Shown here: positions 33,040 to 42,542 of the stretch, piece by piece
Position numbering within the stretch: position 1 is the stretch's first letter
Layout of the letters: the number at the start of each line of letters is the position of its first letter
NCBI GenBank assembly: GCA_028289015.1
Contig: JAQGHC010000031.1
Coordinates: forward strand, 19,605-83,604
Source of the DNA: Candidatus Saccharimonadota bacterium
Lineage (GTDB): Bacteria; Patescibacteriota; Saccharimonadia; Saccharimonadales; Saccharimonadaceae
Direction: 5' to 3'
Length of the DNA stretch: 64,000 nt
The notes under the pieces: generated by a model
Seen by the model: only the letters and a program-made list of their open reading frames with translations
What the model was told of the DNA's origin: nothing
Databases searched by the model: none
Translations under genes and position numbers: made by a program

Positions 33040-35802
33040 ATGGAACGAGCAGTAAAAAGACAGTCACCATTCGATATCAATCTGACACCGGAGAATATTG
33101 ATGGTTATGTGGATACATTTTTGAGTCAGGTTACTCCAGAGTGTCTTATTGGTACGGCGGATGAGCGTACCGCGTTCACTGCAATATTATCGGGTTTTAA
33201 GGGTAATATCCGTAATCAGGTTTCTAGGTTTCAGGCGGATACGACGCTAAGAAAAATAGATGAAGCGGTTGCCGCAAAGCATTACGAACAAGTGCAACAC
33301 GTCCTTGATTCTGGCGCAGTGACGGAGGATTTTATCGCTACCATTCGCGAAGTTCCAGTACTTTTTAGCCCGGTGCAAAAAAACATCGACATGCTTCGCG
33401 CAAAAGCGCTCGAGGATCAATGTCAGGCGCGCACTGCAAACACAAAATCATCCGCCACACTCCGCGAGACAGCGAAACATTCGGCACAAGTAGCGGCGGC
33501 TTACGCAGCTGATACCCCGGTATTAAAGCGTGGCCCAAAAACATTGATTGGCGAGCAGTACAATCTTTTAAAGCTTAGTGAGGCACGACAAAGTATGCCT
33601 AAAAATGATCCAGCACGAAAAGACATTGACGGCATCGTCAGTGATGCATATGGAGAAAACTATGCCTTAAAAGAGACGAGCGCCACGGCTGAGCGCGTTC
33701 GTCAGGTGTTCGCTACATTCGCTACAGCGGCGGTGTTAACTACCGTCGCCAATCCCGCAGCGTATGCAAGCGAGACCAAAACTTCCCAAGTAATTCCTAA
33801 CGAGACGAAGCCTGATGAGCGTGTCATCACCATTAATGACAAAGTTCGCATACCCGTTCCTGTAAATCAAATAGTAAGTATTGAAGAAAAAAACGTAAAC
33901 ACCTCTTCACTGGACGATAGTAGAAGTAGTTCGAGTCAAATAGCCCAGGAAAAGCAAGAAAAATCTCAGGTGGTACCAAAGAAACCTGAAAAAAATCCTC
34001 TAAGCGCAAATGAACAAGTTGATGAAGTCAAAACAAAGTCGCAGGAATCACCTAATAAGAGTGAAGAGAAAACCAGTGATCGTAAGGCCGATGCGTTAGT
34101 CTTCCGGATACCACGCTCCGCCGCTAGTGACAAGCAGGCCAACAAGGTGAGCGACGATCTTGATTTACGTTTACCAGATACTTCACTTGAGGAAGATAAA
34201 TTACACGAAACTCCACTCCACGATACACTGGTCGGTAGGACAACTAATGCAGAGGGCGAAAAAGCGTATATAAATACAGATAATGAGAAGCGGTCGACTG
34301 AAAGACGCGAGGCTGAAGAAGGAGAAAATAAACCAGCCGTCAATAAGGCCGGAGAAAAAAATCGTGACGCATCAGCATCAAACGATCGTGCAGAGAGTGT
34401 TTTAGCGTCTCGTGATAAAAAAGCGGCCATACCTCAAGCGCAAATTGAAGGTATATTGGACGAACCTAAGCTTATTTTTAAAATACCACGCGAAAAGAAG
34501 TCTCTGAGTGAAGAGAAGCCTATCCAAATCACACTTGACGAGACTGACGAGAGTTTCCGTTTTTCGTTGAAAAAAGGTCAAAAAAGTACCGGTGTAAAAC
34601 CAATTGAACTACCTGACGGGTTAGAGATCGTTCCAATCCCTACTGTTCCTATTCCTGCACCAGAAGCACCTGCGCCTGCAATCGAACAGGCGCCTGTGAG
34701 CGAAACTGACTTCGTTCAAGCAGCACAAAAAATGATAGAGCGCGGCGGCGTTTGGGAGCGACGCGGGATAGCCATGAAGTTCTTTATTGAAGATCCCGAA
34801 CTTGCCTGCACGCCATCTCAAGCGGCAGGAATCGTCGGCAACTTACTGGGCGAGTCTGGTCCTGAAATGAATCCAGGACAGAATCAATTCGGTGGCCCAG
34901 CATTTGGTATTGTGCAGTGGGAGGCTTCACGCCTTCAAGACCTTAAGGAATTTGCAAAAGAGAACCTAACAGATTTCAAGACCCAACTTAATTTCATGAA
35001 GCATGAGTTACTCGGAAAGGAGCGCAGCGCATTTGCCGCTATCAAGACCGCAACAAATCGCAAAGACGCTGCGCTGATTGTGCGTGAACGATACGAGCGA
35101 CCAAGGGTGCACCGTGATCAAGAGCGAATAGACTATGCCAATGAAGTAGGTGACGCATTCAACAAAGAATACCAGGCTGTACAGGCAGCTAAATTACCTG
35201 CAAAATCTGAAACAACAAGCCCGGATAACATCCTTGTCGGATGGCCAACAACGGGCGAAGAAGCCATGGAGCTATTTAATCAGTGCGACTCACGCTGGGG
35301 GAATATCCTTAGTCCGAATGGACTCAAGGCGTGCTTGAATGCGTGTGGTCCGACGAATATCGCCATGGCGGTGCAGCTATTAAAGCCCGATCTTGATGTT
35401 ACGCCAAAAGAAACGATTGAATATGCGAATGCAAACAAACTGTGGTTTACGCCAGAAAGAGGTGCGCCAGATTCTGGCGGAGTTACGTATGACGGAATGC
35501 TTCAACTTGCAAAGAATTGGGGTGTGAATGGCAATAAGATGGGCCCGAACTCATTGAAAGATTTCGAGGCCTACAAGAAGATACTTGAAGATGGTGGGGT
35601 AATTATTGCGGCAGGCACTGGCCCGGCACCGTTTGTGATGCCAAAAGATGGTGCGCATTTCGTCACGATTCGTGGAATTACGAAGGATGGAAAATTCTTG
35701 GTTGCAGATCCGTATCCAAAGACGCCTGATACAAATACTGTCGCGTGGGATGCGCAACAAATTATGAATAGCACATTCGGCGCAGTTGTTTTATACAAGT
35801 AG
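33040..35802 (+). CDS. Large membrane-anchored protein with phage-type lysozyme and C39-like peptidase domains
   Basis: 920 residues. Residues 1-220 form an N-terminal cytosolic region. A hydrophobic segment at 223-243 ending NPAAYASE looks like an internal signal or anchor. The linker (245-550) is charged and contains two LxFxIPR-type motifs (ALVFRIPRS, KLIFKIPRE). A phage tail lysozyme-like domain spans about 555-711 with SQAAGIVGNLLGESG (candidate catalytic Glu605) and FGIVQWEASRLQDL. A C39-like cysteine peptidase spans about 730-920 with CGPTN (Cys769), GAHFVTI (His873) and VADPYP. The design suits cell-wall cutting outside the cell, its own or that of a host bacterium. Strong terminator after it. 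Confidence 0.85.
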   Translation: MERAVKRQSPFDINLTPENIDGYVDTFLSQVTPECLIGTADERTAFTAILSGFKGNIRNQVSRFQADTTLRKIDEAVAAKHYEQVQHVLDSGAVTEDFIATIREVPVLFSPVQKNIDMLRAKALEDQCQARTANTKSSATLRETAKHSAQVAAAYAADTPVLKRGPKTLIGEQYNLLKLSEARQSMPKNDPARKDIDGIVSDAYGENYALKETSATAERVRQVFATFATAAVLTTVANPAAYASETKTSQVIPNETKPDERVITINDKVRIPVPVNQIVSIEEKNVNTSSLDDSRSSSSQIAQEKQEKSQVVPKKPEKNPLSANEQVDEVKTKSQESPNKSEEKTSDRKADALVFRIPRSAASDKQANKVSDDLDLRLPDTSLEEDKLHETPLHDTLVGRTTNAEGEKAYINTDNEKRSTERREAEEGENKPAVNKAGEKNRDASASNDRAESVLASRDKKAAIPQAQIEGILDEPKLIFKIPREKKSLSEEKPIQITLDETDESFRFSLKKGQKSTGVKPIELPDGLEIVPIPTVPIPAPEAPAPAIEQAPVSETDFVQAAQKMIERGGVWERRGIAMKFFIEDPELACTPSQAAGIVGNLLGESGPEMNPGQNQFGGPAFGIVQWEASRLQDLKEFAKENLTDFKTQLNFMKHELLGKERSAFAAIKTATNRKDAALIVRERYERPRVHRDQERIDYANEVGDAFNKEYQAVQAAKLPAKSETTSPDNILVGWPTTGEEAMELFNQCDSRWGNILSPNGLKACLNACGPTNIAMAVQLLKPDLDVTPKETIEYANANKLWFTPERGAPDSGGVTYDGMLQLAKNWGVNGNKMGPNSLKDFEAYKKILEDGGVIIAAGTGPAPFVMPKDGAHFVTIRGITKDGKFLVADPYPKTPDTNTVAWDAQQIMNSTFGAVVLYK

Positions 35803-35856
35803 AAATCTAACTAATACTTCAATTTCAGATTCTGGTAATTAAAATCTCAGGTAGAT

Positions 35857-35904
35857 GCTGGCGCTCCACTCAACGTTTCGTTGAATAGAGCGCCAGCTTT
35901 GTTT
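35857..35904 (+). terminator. Terminator of the membrane/lysozyme operon
   Basis: GCTGGCGCTC / GAGCGCCAGC with inner CAACG/CGTTG, then TTTGTTTTC. Confidence 0.9.
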
Positions 35905-35917
35905 TCGGTGTAAAAGG

Positions 35918-37441
35918 TTACGAAGCGGGGTTCAGCATTTCTCTGAGCTCCCGTTTCGCTACCGTTGAAGCAACCTCTTCGATCTGCGCTTGTAGGCCTG
36001 GTGTCGTATCTGCGCCTTCAAGGGCGCGGATGAGCCGCTTGATGAGTAGATTTTCTGCGGTAGCAGGCGTCGCCTTTACCAGGGTAGATGGCTCGTCACG
36101 TTCTCTCAACCGACGGTTGACGTGATATTTTTTCTGCTCCAGAGTCGGAACTTCTTGCTTGAAGCAATCCACCAAAATGCGTGCATATGCGACAAGTGTC
36201 TCAAGGCCCGTTTCTTCCGGTAGAACAGATGCCGGCTTGCCATCACGAATCCATTGACTGAATGGAACCATGTAGATTTTTTTGCCGGTAAATTCCTTTC
36301 GCTCCTCGTCGTAGTCGAATCCAAGGTCACGCAACAGCTGGGTGGGGTCATCCGTCCAGTATGGCGGCTTCTTTTCTTTAGTTTTGTGGTCAATCTGTGC
36401 TGCAACCAGTTCGGTTGCGACTGAATGGAATCTTTGAAGAAATTTTCCTACTGTATTGCCTTCATGGGTTCCATTGATGACGACGAATGAGTGTTTTTGA
36501 AGCTTGTCGATGTGATTAAGTTGGTAAAGATTGATCATTGTCGACAATAGCGTATTGAACGTGGCCATGTCGTCTGCAACTGCAGGGAACAGCACGACAT
36601 CAGCTTCAAGGAACAGCCCCTCGTTAGCTGCGTGGCTATTGCCATTACCGGTATCACCAAAGCAGTTGCGGTATTTTGGCCGCAACGTTTGATGCATCGA
36701 CAAGAACTCCTCCATCGTGAACTTGTTGTTTGTCGTATTCGGATCAGAAAGTAGCGCGTAGACGCTCGTCTGCTTGTGCTTGCCGAGGTTTTCGCATGCC
36801 GTCTCATGATCGATGATCAGGTCATGATCAGCAAGAACGTCGTTTAGGAGCGATTGCTCGCTTCTGCGCAAATCCAGCCGCAAATTAACCGTTCCGTCAT
36901 TCTCATTACCTTCGAGTAAGAGATTGGCGACCGTTGCAAGCCATGAATGCAAGACGGCCAAGTTTGTGATGAGCGGTGTTTTGCCGGCACCACCCTTGGA
37001 CGCCATGACGACAATCGTGCGTTTCATTCCTTTCAAAAGTTGCAGAATGTACGCGAGCTCCGCGTATGCCACTTCCAGCTCGATTTGCCTTTGTAGCTTC
37101 GCTTGCTCAGGCCTGAAAAGGACATCGTTAGCGCTAGTTGGATTGAACAGGTGTACTATTCTTTGAGCCACGCTCTTAACGGTTGCCGCAACGTCTTCAG
37201 GTCCTTCGTCCCGACTTTCGTCAAAACTATATAGTTCTAAGCTATCGTTGCGGAGCGCCTTAAGTGCATCCTCAACACCATTAACTAGCCGCAGGACATG
37301 TGCCCGCTCAGACACCACTTTCGCAGTCTGGTCAACTTCACCATCACCCAGTGATGGTGCCCTGCTTGGCTTTTCCGGAGGAGAAAATGCCTGTTTTTCG
37401 GGGTATTCACGCTGGGTGAGTTCAACCACATTTTGCGACAT
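35918..37441 (-). CDS. ParA/MinD-like ATPase with extended termini
   Basis: P-loop ATPase of the deviant Walker A class. Residues 1-130 are a charged helical region without known motif. The ATPase core begins TIVVMASKGGAGKTPLITNLA. The usual KGGxGKT is present but is followed by Pro where Ser or Thr is normal. EADVVLFPAVADDMATFNTLLS and HSFVVINGTHEGN correspond to later strands. The C-terminus is helical. The track start is 37456; ATG 37441 is preferred because AAAGG lies seven bases upstream. Convergent with the lysozyme operon. Could position a chromosome, plasmid-like element or envelope machine; no parB is next to it. Confidence 0.75.
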   Translation of the reverse strand: MSQNVVELTQREYPEKQAFSPPEKPSRAPSLGDGEVDQTAKVVSERAHVLRLVNGVEDALKALRNDSLELYSFDESRDEGPEDVAATVKSVAQRIVHLFNPTSANDVLFRPEQAKLQRQIELEVAYAELAYILQLLKGMKRTIVVMASKGGAGKTPLITNLAVLHSWLATVANLLLEGNENDGTVNLRLDLRRSEQSLLNDVLADHDLIIDHETACENLGKHKQTSVYALLSDPNTTNNKFTMEEFLSMHQTLRPKYRNCFGDTGNGNSHAANEGLFLEADVVLFPAVADDMATFNTLLSTMINLYQLNHIDKLQKHSFVVINGTHEGNTVGKFLQRFHSVATELVAAQIDHKTKEKKPPYWTDDPTQLLRDLGFDYDEERKEFTGKKIYMVPFSQWIRDGKPASVLPEETGLETLVAYARILVDCFKQEVPTLEQKKYHVNRRLRERDEPSTLVKATPATAENLLIKRLIRALEGADTTPGLQAQIEEVASTVAKRELREMLNPAS

Positions 37442-37685
37442 TTTGAAGCCTTTCATGTGTATGGACGATGGGAATCTTATTCATTACACCGAATTGTTAA
37501 TGTGCGTCTCACCTGACGCTCAAACTCGGTTCTAGAATGAAGCGAGCGAATGACAGGGAGTCTGTTTTCGCTGTTTGTTTGATGCTGATTATAGCATTTT
37601 AATGCATATTTAACAATAGATTTGCCTAATTGTATAGCAAATTGCCTTGCGTAAATATTGTGATGATAAAACAGACATAACCACG

Positions 37686-37691
37686 TATAAT
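37686..37691 (+). promoter_or_regulatory. -10 promoter of uvrC
   Basis: TATAAT ten bases before ATG 37701; leaderless or near-leaderless. The 250 bases between the ParA-like start and here are AT-rich and hold nothing else that I can identify. Confidence 0.55.
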
Positions 37692-37700
37692 ATAGAGTGA

Positions 37701-39179
37701 ATGAATGCGAAACTCGAAACAAAATTAAAAACACTGCCACGGTCCTCCGGAGTGTACTTTCATAAGTCGGTGAGCGGTGAAATTATATATGTCGGCAAAG
37801 CGGCGGTTTTGAAAAATCGGGTTCGTCAGTATTTTCAAAGTACGCGTGATATGGATGTGAAAACCAGAGCACTCGTTGCTGAAATTGATGATACGGACTG
37901 GATAGAAACAGAAAGTGAAATCGACGCGCTCTTTCTGGAATCTGAAATGGTCAAGCGCTATATGCCGCGCTATAACATTCTACTGCGAGACGACAAGTCG
38001 CAGACATTTGTGCGCATCGATATGAAGAGCGAGTGGCCGTATGTCTGTTTTACGCGTAATCCGGCCGATGACGATGCGGAATATTTCGGACCGTACTATA
38101 ACGGGTTTGCCGTCAAGAAGGCCCTGCGGTACCTGCGTAAGACGTTTCCGTACTACACCAAGCCGCGTACGACAGGTAGACCGGATTTGGATGCCCACTT
38201 GGGACTGAGTCCGTCGGCGACGACGACATCTGAGCAGTATCGTAATAGTCTGCGCAATCTTATTCGCTATCTCAAAGGCGAACGGGTGGCATTGGTGAGA
38301 GAAATCGAGCGTGATATGAAAACGGCCGCAGGGCTGCAGGATTTTGAAATGGCGGTACTGTACCGCAACCGGCTCAATAACCTCCGTGAATTACAGCGTA
38401 GGATTATGTTCGGCGACAAAGAATTTTTAGATATCAGCAAAGACAAAGCGCTTAGTGACCTACGCGACTTGTTAGGTCTGAAAAAGTTACCAGCACGCAT
38501 CGAGGGTTACGATATTTCGCATATGAGCGGAACGAATGTGGTTGCTAGTATGGTCGTGTTCAGTAACGGGGCGAGCGATAGAGCAAACTACCGCAAATTC
38601 AAGACGCGCATTGAACATAACAATGATTTTTATAACATGCACGAAACACTGACACGGCGGTTGAGCGAAAAAAACATTAAAGCCTGGGGGTGTCCAGATT
38701 TGATGTTGATTGACGGTGGTAAAGGGCAATTAGATGCAGCGCTACAGGCGCGTGACGAACGTGAGCAGACCAAAATTCCATTTATCGGCCTTGCAAAACG
38801 CGAAGAGCAGATCGTTATCCATCATCAAAAATCGGGTGTTATTTTAAACAAAGATAAATTAAGAGAATTAGACGGCTACGTGACGGTAACAGAAGATTTC
38901 ACACTCGTAAACCTACCGCATAGTACACATATAATCAAGTTGTTGCAGCGCATCCGTGACGAATCACATCGCTTTGCCGTTAGCTATCATACGGTATTAA
39001 AGCGTCAAAAACAGACGGCAAGCGCCCTTGAAGACATACCTGGTATCGGCCCAACTACCCGAAAAAAGCTGATCAAGACTTTTGGTAGTTTGCGCGGCGT
39101 ACAGGCCGCGACACCAGAGCAGCTAATTGTCGCGATCGGACCCGCTAAAGCGAAGATTTTAACGCAGTACCTGCCTTAG
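37701..39179 (+). CDS. uvrC: Excinuclease ABC subunit C, lacking the Fe-S cysteines
   Basis: Dual-incision nuclease of excision repair. The N-terminal GIY-YIG domain is LPRSSGVYFHKSVSGEIIYVGKAAVLKNRVRQYF. The UVR motif is DFEMAVLYRNRLNNLRELQ. The RNase H-like domain has EGYDISHMSGTNVVASMVVF and LMLIDGGKGQLDAAL; the helix-hairpin-helix LEDIPGIGPTTRKKLIKTFGSL ends the protein. At 492 residues it is about 100 shorter than E. coli UvrC. The four-cysteine cluster expected after residue 150 is absent: the segment reads FPYYTKPRTTGRPDLDAHLGL, and only two Cys exist in the whole protein. Confidence 0.95.
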   Translation: MNAKLETKLKTLPRSSGVYFHKSVSGEIIYVGKAAVLKNRVRQYFQSTRDMDVKTRALVAEIDDTDWIETESEIDALFLESEMVKRYMPRYNILLRDDKSQTFVRIDMKSEWPYVCFTRNPADDDAEYFGPYYNGFAVKKALRYLRKTFPYYTKPRTTGRPDLDAHLGLSPSATTTSEQYRNSLRNLIRYLKGERVALVREIERDMKTAAGLQDFEMAVLYRNRLNNLRELQRRIMFGDKEFLDISKDKALSDLRDLLGLKKLPARIEGYDISHMSGTNVVASMVVFSNGASDRANYRKFKTRIEHNNDFYNMHETLTRRLSEKNIKAWGCPDLMLIDGGKGQLDAALQARDEREQTKIPFIGLAKREEQIVIHHQKSGVILNKDKLRELDGYVTVTEDFTLVNLPHSTHIIKLLQRIRDESHRFAVSYHTVLKRQKQTASALEDIPGIGPTTRKKLIKTFGSLRGVQAATPEQLIVAIGPAKAKILTQYLP

Positions 39180-39347
39180 TTGACTTGCTACGTCGTAACT
39201 CGTATTGAAAAAACGAAAAGAGCCAACCTTCGACGTATGTCATGGACAACGGAGGGTGCTGAATTTTGACGATTGTTGTCTATATAGTACTTATGTTATA
39301 TTTAGACCAACATCTAGTACAGTATAAAATAAAAAGGACAATATCAT

Positions 39348-40883
39348 ATGAGCCACGGTGGCAAGTTGCGTTCCAGTCTAGGATTTACGCTTGTAGAGCT
39401 TAGCGCGGTTATTTTTATTATTAGCATTTTGGCAACTATTGTTATTTTTAGTATTGGCTCTTGGCGAGAAAAGGTCGCTACTAGTGAAGTACTTAGTGAT
39501 TTGAACGGCGTAAAAGCAGCTATGGAGAATGCGCGTAACTTCGGTGATGCGTATCCTAGTACCTTGCCTTCTGGATTTTCTAAAAGTAAGAATGTTGACG
39601 TGACGCTATATGCTAGCAGCCCTACGTATTATTGTGTCGATGCATCCAGTAAGGTAAAAACATCAATAAAATATTTCATCGATGTTGATGTAAATGGAAA
39701 AGTCAGAGAGCCAATGCGGGGTGGATGTGCGACTGGCGAAGCAATTGCAGGTGGGGCCGTTGCTGGCTGGAGTGATATTTCGCTTTCGTCAGGCAATGTT
39801 TGCGGCGTTATTGATAGCCGTGCTTACTGTGACGGCGTTAATACGTATGGCGAGGTAGGTGATAACACAACCACAGACCGTAATAGTCTGACTCCTGTTA
39901 ACGTGACGGGCGTACTAAGTGGTAAAAAAGTGACAGATATCGCTGTCGGTCTGGATCATGGGTGCGCACTAAGTGAAGGTAAAGTTTATTGTTGGGGGCG
40001 AAACACATACGGCGAACTGGGTAATGGGAATAATACGAATAGCTTATATCCGGTTGCGGTTAGTGCGACTGGTGTTTTAGCGGGCAAGACGGTCACGGCA
40101 ATTTCTGCCGGTGGTCACCATACTTGTGCGATTGCAACTAGCCTTATCTATTGCTGGGGGCTTAACGCAAGCGGCCAATTAGGTGATAGTACGACGACCC
40201 ACTCGAACATCCCTGTTGCAGTGATTGCATCCGGCGCGCTCTCAGGTAAAACGATTACAGCGGTCAGTGGCGGTGATTTACACACCTGCGCTATTGGATC
40301 TGGGGCTGCTTATTGTTGGGGTTCAAATTCTGGCGGTCAGGTTGGTGACGATACGGTTGTTCAAAAAACTGCACCAACCGCAGTTACCGCAACTGGCGTC
40401 CTGTCGGGTAAAAATATTGATACGATCAGTGCGGGGGGCGCTCATACCTGCGCTGCAGCAACGGGCCTTGCTTATTGTTGGGGTGATAATACGTATGGTC
40501 AATTGGGTGATAATACGGTTGTTCAAAAGCTAGTACCGACTGCCGTTCACACGGCAAGTGGACTTAGTGGCAAAACCGTGACGAAAATTGACACGAACTT
40601 GTATCACACCTGCGCGCTTGCTAGCGGTGTTGCCTATTGTTGGGGGCGGAACCATTATGGTCAGATGGGCGATAATACGGTTGTTCAAAAATCAGTCCCA
40701 ACAGAGGTATATGCCGGGGGTGCGTTAAGCGGTAAAGCGATGACGGACATTAAAGTCGGCGCACTTACGTCTTGTGCGATAACCACCACGAATGCATATT
40801 GTTGGGGATATGGCGGCTACGGGCAGTTGAATAATGGTGGAACGGCAAATAGTAGTGTGCCCGTTGTGTCGACAAATCCATAA
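39348..40883 (+). CDS. Prepilin-like protein fused to a seven-repeat RCC1 propeller
   Basis: A class III signal, LRSSLG/FTLVELSAVIFIISILATIVIF, marks a type IV prepilin: cleavage after Gly12 and Glu at +5. A short pilin-like head follows. From about residue 145 seven RCC1-type repeats are seen, each with HTCAI..YCWG.N..GQLGD, which would make one full beta-propeller. Nearly every repeat has a paired Cys (C-x7-9-YC), suggesting disulfides and an extracellular site. AAAGGA lies nine bases before ATG. This looks like a minor, tip-displayed pilin whose head is an adhesin or ligand-binding propeller. A pilin peptidase gene is not in the window. Confidence 0.88.
   Translation: MSHGGKLRSSLGFTLVELSAVIFIISILATIVIFSIGSWREKVATSEVLSDLNGVKAAMENARNFGDAYPSTLPSGFSKSKNVDVTLYASSPTYYCVDASSKVKTSIKYFIDVDVNGKVREPMRGGCATGEAIAGGAVAGWSDISLSSGNVCGVIDSRAYCDGVNTYGEVGDNTTTDRNSLTPVNVTGVLSGKKVTDIAVGLDHGCALSEGKVYCWGRNTYGELGNGNNTNSLYPVAVSATGVLAGKTVTAISAGGHHTCAIATSLIYCWGLNASGQLGDSTTTHSNIPVAVIASGALSGKTITAVSGGDLHTCAIGSGAAYCWGSNSGGQVGDDTVVQKTAPTAVTATGVLSGKNIDTISAGGAHTCAAATGLAYCWGDNTYGQLGDNTVVQKLVPTAVHTASGLSGKTVTKIDTNLYHTCALASGVAYCWGRNHYGQMGDNTVVQKSVPTEVYAGGALSGKAMTDIKVGALTSCAITTTNAYCWGYGGYGQLNNGGTANSSVPVVSTNP
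40351..40690 (+). repeat. Three 162-bp-spaced DNA repeats inside the RCC1 region
   Basis: ATACGGTTGTTCAAAA occurs at 40351, 40513 and 40675, exactly 162 bases (54 codons) apart, showing recent internal duplication of propeller blades. Confidence 0.85.
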
Positions 40884-40914
40884 TTTGGTATAGGTAAGGA
40901 AAACTGATAATTTA

Positions 40915-42123
40915 ATGAAAAATGATTTTTTTAAGAGTAATCGTCGTCGACTAATAGAAAGGTTGAATGGCGGAATTATCGTGATGTCTGCGTATGCGCA
41001 AATGCAGCGTAGTAACGACATGGCGTTTAACTTCGAGCAGGAAGCGAATTTTTGGTGGCTAACCGGTATTGATTTTCCTGATTGGTGGATGATTATTGAC
41101 GGGACTCGAAACAAAAGCTGGCTGGTTGCCCCGCGAATTAGCGCATCTCATGAAATATTTGACGGAAGCCTTTCAGCTGATAGCGCTAAGGAGATTAGCG
41201 GCGTAGATGCAATATTGACACAGGATGAGGCCCAAAGTATGCTTCGTGATTTAAGCAAGAAGCATAGTGTTGTGTACGTATTGGGCGAGCAGCCGCATGC
41301 CGAGCATCTGGATTTTATACTCAACCCAGCTATAAAGTCATTACGCGAACATGTCAGCAGAATCTTTGCAACTGTCCAAGATTGCCGAATAGAGCTAGCG
41401 GCCCTACGAGCCATAAAGCAGCCTGAAGAGATTGTCGCTATGAAGTCGGCAATCGATATTACTATTGACGGTTTTGAAACAGTTAAGCGGAAGTTGACAA
41501 CGGCAAGTTACGAATATGAAATTGAAGCAGAATTTAATTATTATTTTCGTATGCACGGCGCAAGTGGGCATGCATATGATCCGATAGTCGCCGGTGGCCA
41601 ACATGCATGTACATTGCACTACATTGCAAATAGCCAAAAGTTAAAGAAACGCCAGCTGTTGCTGTTAGATGTCGGTGCGCGCGTTGGTGGTTACGCAGCC
41701 GACATTACAAGAACATACGCTTATGGCGAGCCGACTAAGCGTCAAATTGATATCCACGGGGCCGTGCAGGCGGCGCAGCGTGAAATCATTGCTATGATTC
41801 AGCCAAATCTTTCCGTCGAGCAATACCAAACGAATGTTGATAAGGTAATGTCCGACGCGTTAATCGGTCTTGGGTTGATGGCGAATTATAATGACATGGA
41901 TAGTTATCGTAAGTATTTTCCACATGCAGTCAGTCACGGCCTGGGGATTGATGTGCACGATAGCCTTGGGGCGCCAAAATTTCTACAAAAGGGGATGGTA
42001 GTAACTGTCGAACCAGGTATTTACATCCCTGAAGAAGGAATAGGTGTCAGGATCGAGGATGACATCCTGATAACAGCATCCGGAAATCTTAATATGAGCC
42101 AGCGGCTCTCGACAGATCTGTAA
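40915..42123 (+). CDS. pepP: Xaa-Pro aminopeptidase (M24B)
   Basis: Cytosolic metallo-aminopeptidase that releases residues preceding proline. The N-terminal creatinase-like domain (MSAYAQMQRSNDMAFNFEQEANFWWLTGIDFPD) is followed by the pita-bread catalytic domain. Metal ligands are visible: Asp in LLDVGARVGGYAADITRTY (two), His in AVSHGLGIDVHD, Glu in VTVEPGIYIPEEG and Glu in VRIEDDILIT. Length 402 fits. It begins 32 bases after the pilin gene, with AAGG some way upstream. Confidence 0.93.
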   Translation: MKNDFFKSNRRRLIERLNGGIIVMSAYAQMQRSNDMAFNFEQEANFWWLTGIDFPDWWMIIDGTRNKSWLVAPRISASHEIFDGSLSADSAKEISGVDAILTQDEAQSMLRDLSKKHSVVYVLGEQPHAEHLDFILNPAIKSLREHVSRIFATVQDCRIELAALRAIKQPEEIVAMKSAIDITIDGFETVKRKLTTASYEYEIEAEFNYYFRMHGASGHAYDPIVAGGQHACTLHYIANSQKLKKRQLLLLDVGARVGGYAADITRTYAYGEPTKRQIDIHGAVQAAQREIIAMIQPNLSVEQYQTNVDKVMSDALIGLGLMANYNDMDSYRKYFPHAVSHGLGIDVHDSLGAPKFLQKGMVVTVEPGIYIPEEGIGVRIEDDILITASGNLNMSQRLSTDL

Positions 42124-42149
42124 AAAATGATTACAATAGATGATAGTTT

Positions 42150-42542
42150 ATGAAAAAACAATTTTACTTGTTTATCCTGCGATGGATGCTAAATTCATTT
42201 GGACTGTGGGTAGCAGTTCGTATCTTTGGTACGGGATATAGCGACGCGGAGCTTAACTCTAGTACCTGGGTATTTTTAGTCGCAGGATTGATCTTCTCGA
42301 TTATTAATGCAATTTTACGTCCCATAGTAATTATCTTGTCATTACCGGCAATACTAGTTACATTGGGACTATTTATGATCGTAGTGAACGGCTTGATGGT
42401 GTATATATCATTAAAACTTGCACCGGGCCTGCACATGACGTTCATGTACTCGATGATTACGGGAATAGTCTTAAGTCTGGTAAACTATATAGTTAGTGGT
42501 GCACTGGAATTGCAATATATGCGTCAACGGGAGAGAGAATAA
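42150..42542 (+). CDS. Phage holin family 4-like (YvlD) membrane protein
   Basis: Four-TM protein of the family often annotated phage holin superfamily IV/YvlD. The signature GLIFSIINAILRPIVIILSLPAILVTLGLFMIVVNGLMVYI is strongly conserved in that family. Length 130. A TACAAT box sits 12 bases before ATG. The stop overlaps the secG start by one base, so it is coupled with a Sec translocase gene. A true holin role is unlikely in this chromosomal context. Confidence 0.85.
   Translation: MKKQFYLFILRWMLNSFGLWVAVRIFGTGYSDAELNSSTWVFLVAGLIFSIINAILRPIVIILSLPAILVTLGLFMIVVNGLMVYISLKLAPGLHMTFMYSMITGIVLSLVNYIVSGALELQYMRQRERE

Noticed and set aside
33966-34430. 154-aa minus-strand Ser-rich ORF
   Set aside because: Shadow of the charged linker of the lysozyme/peptidase gene; low-complexity composition.
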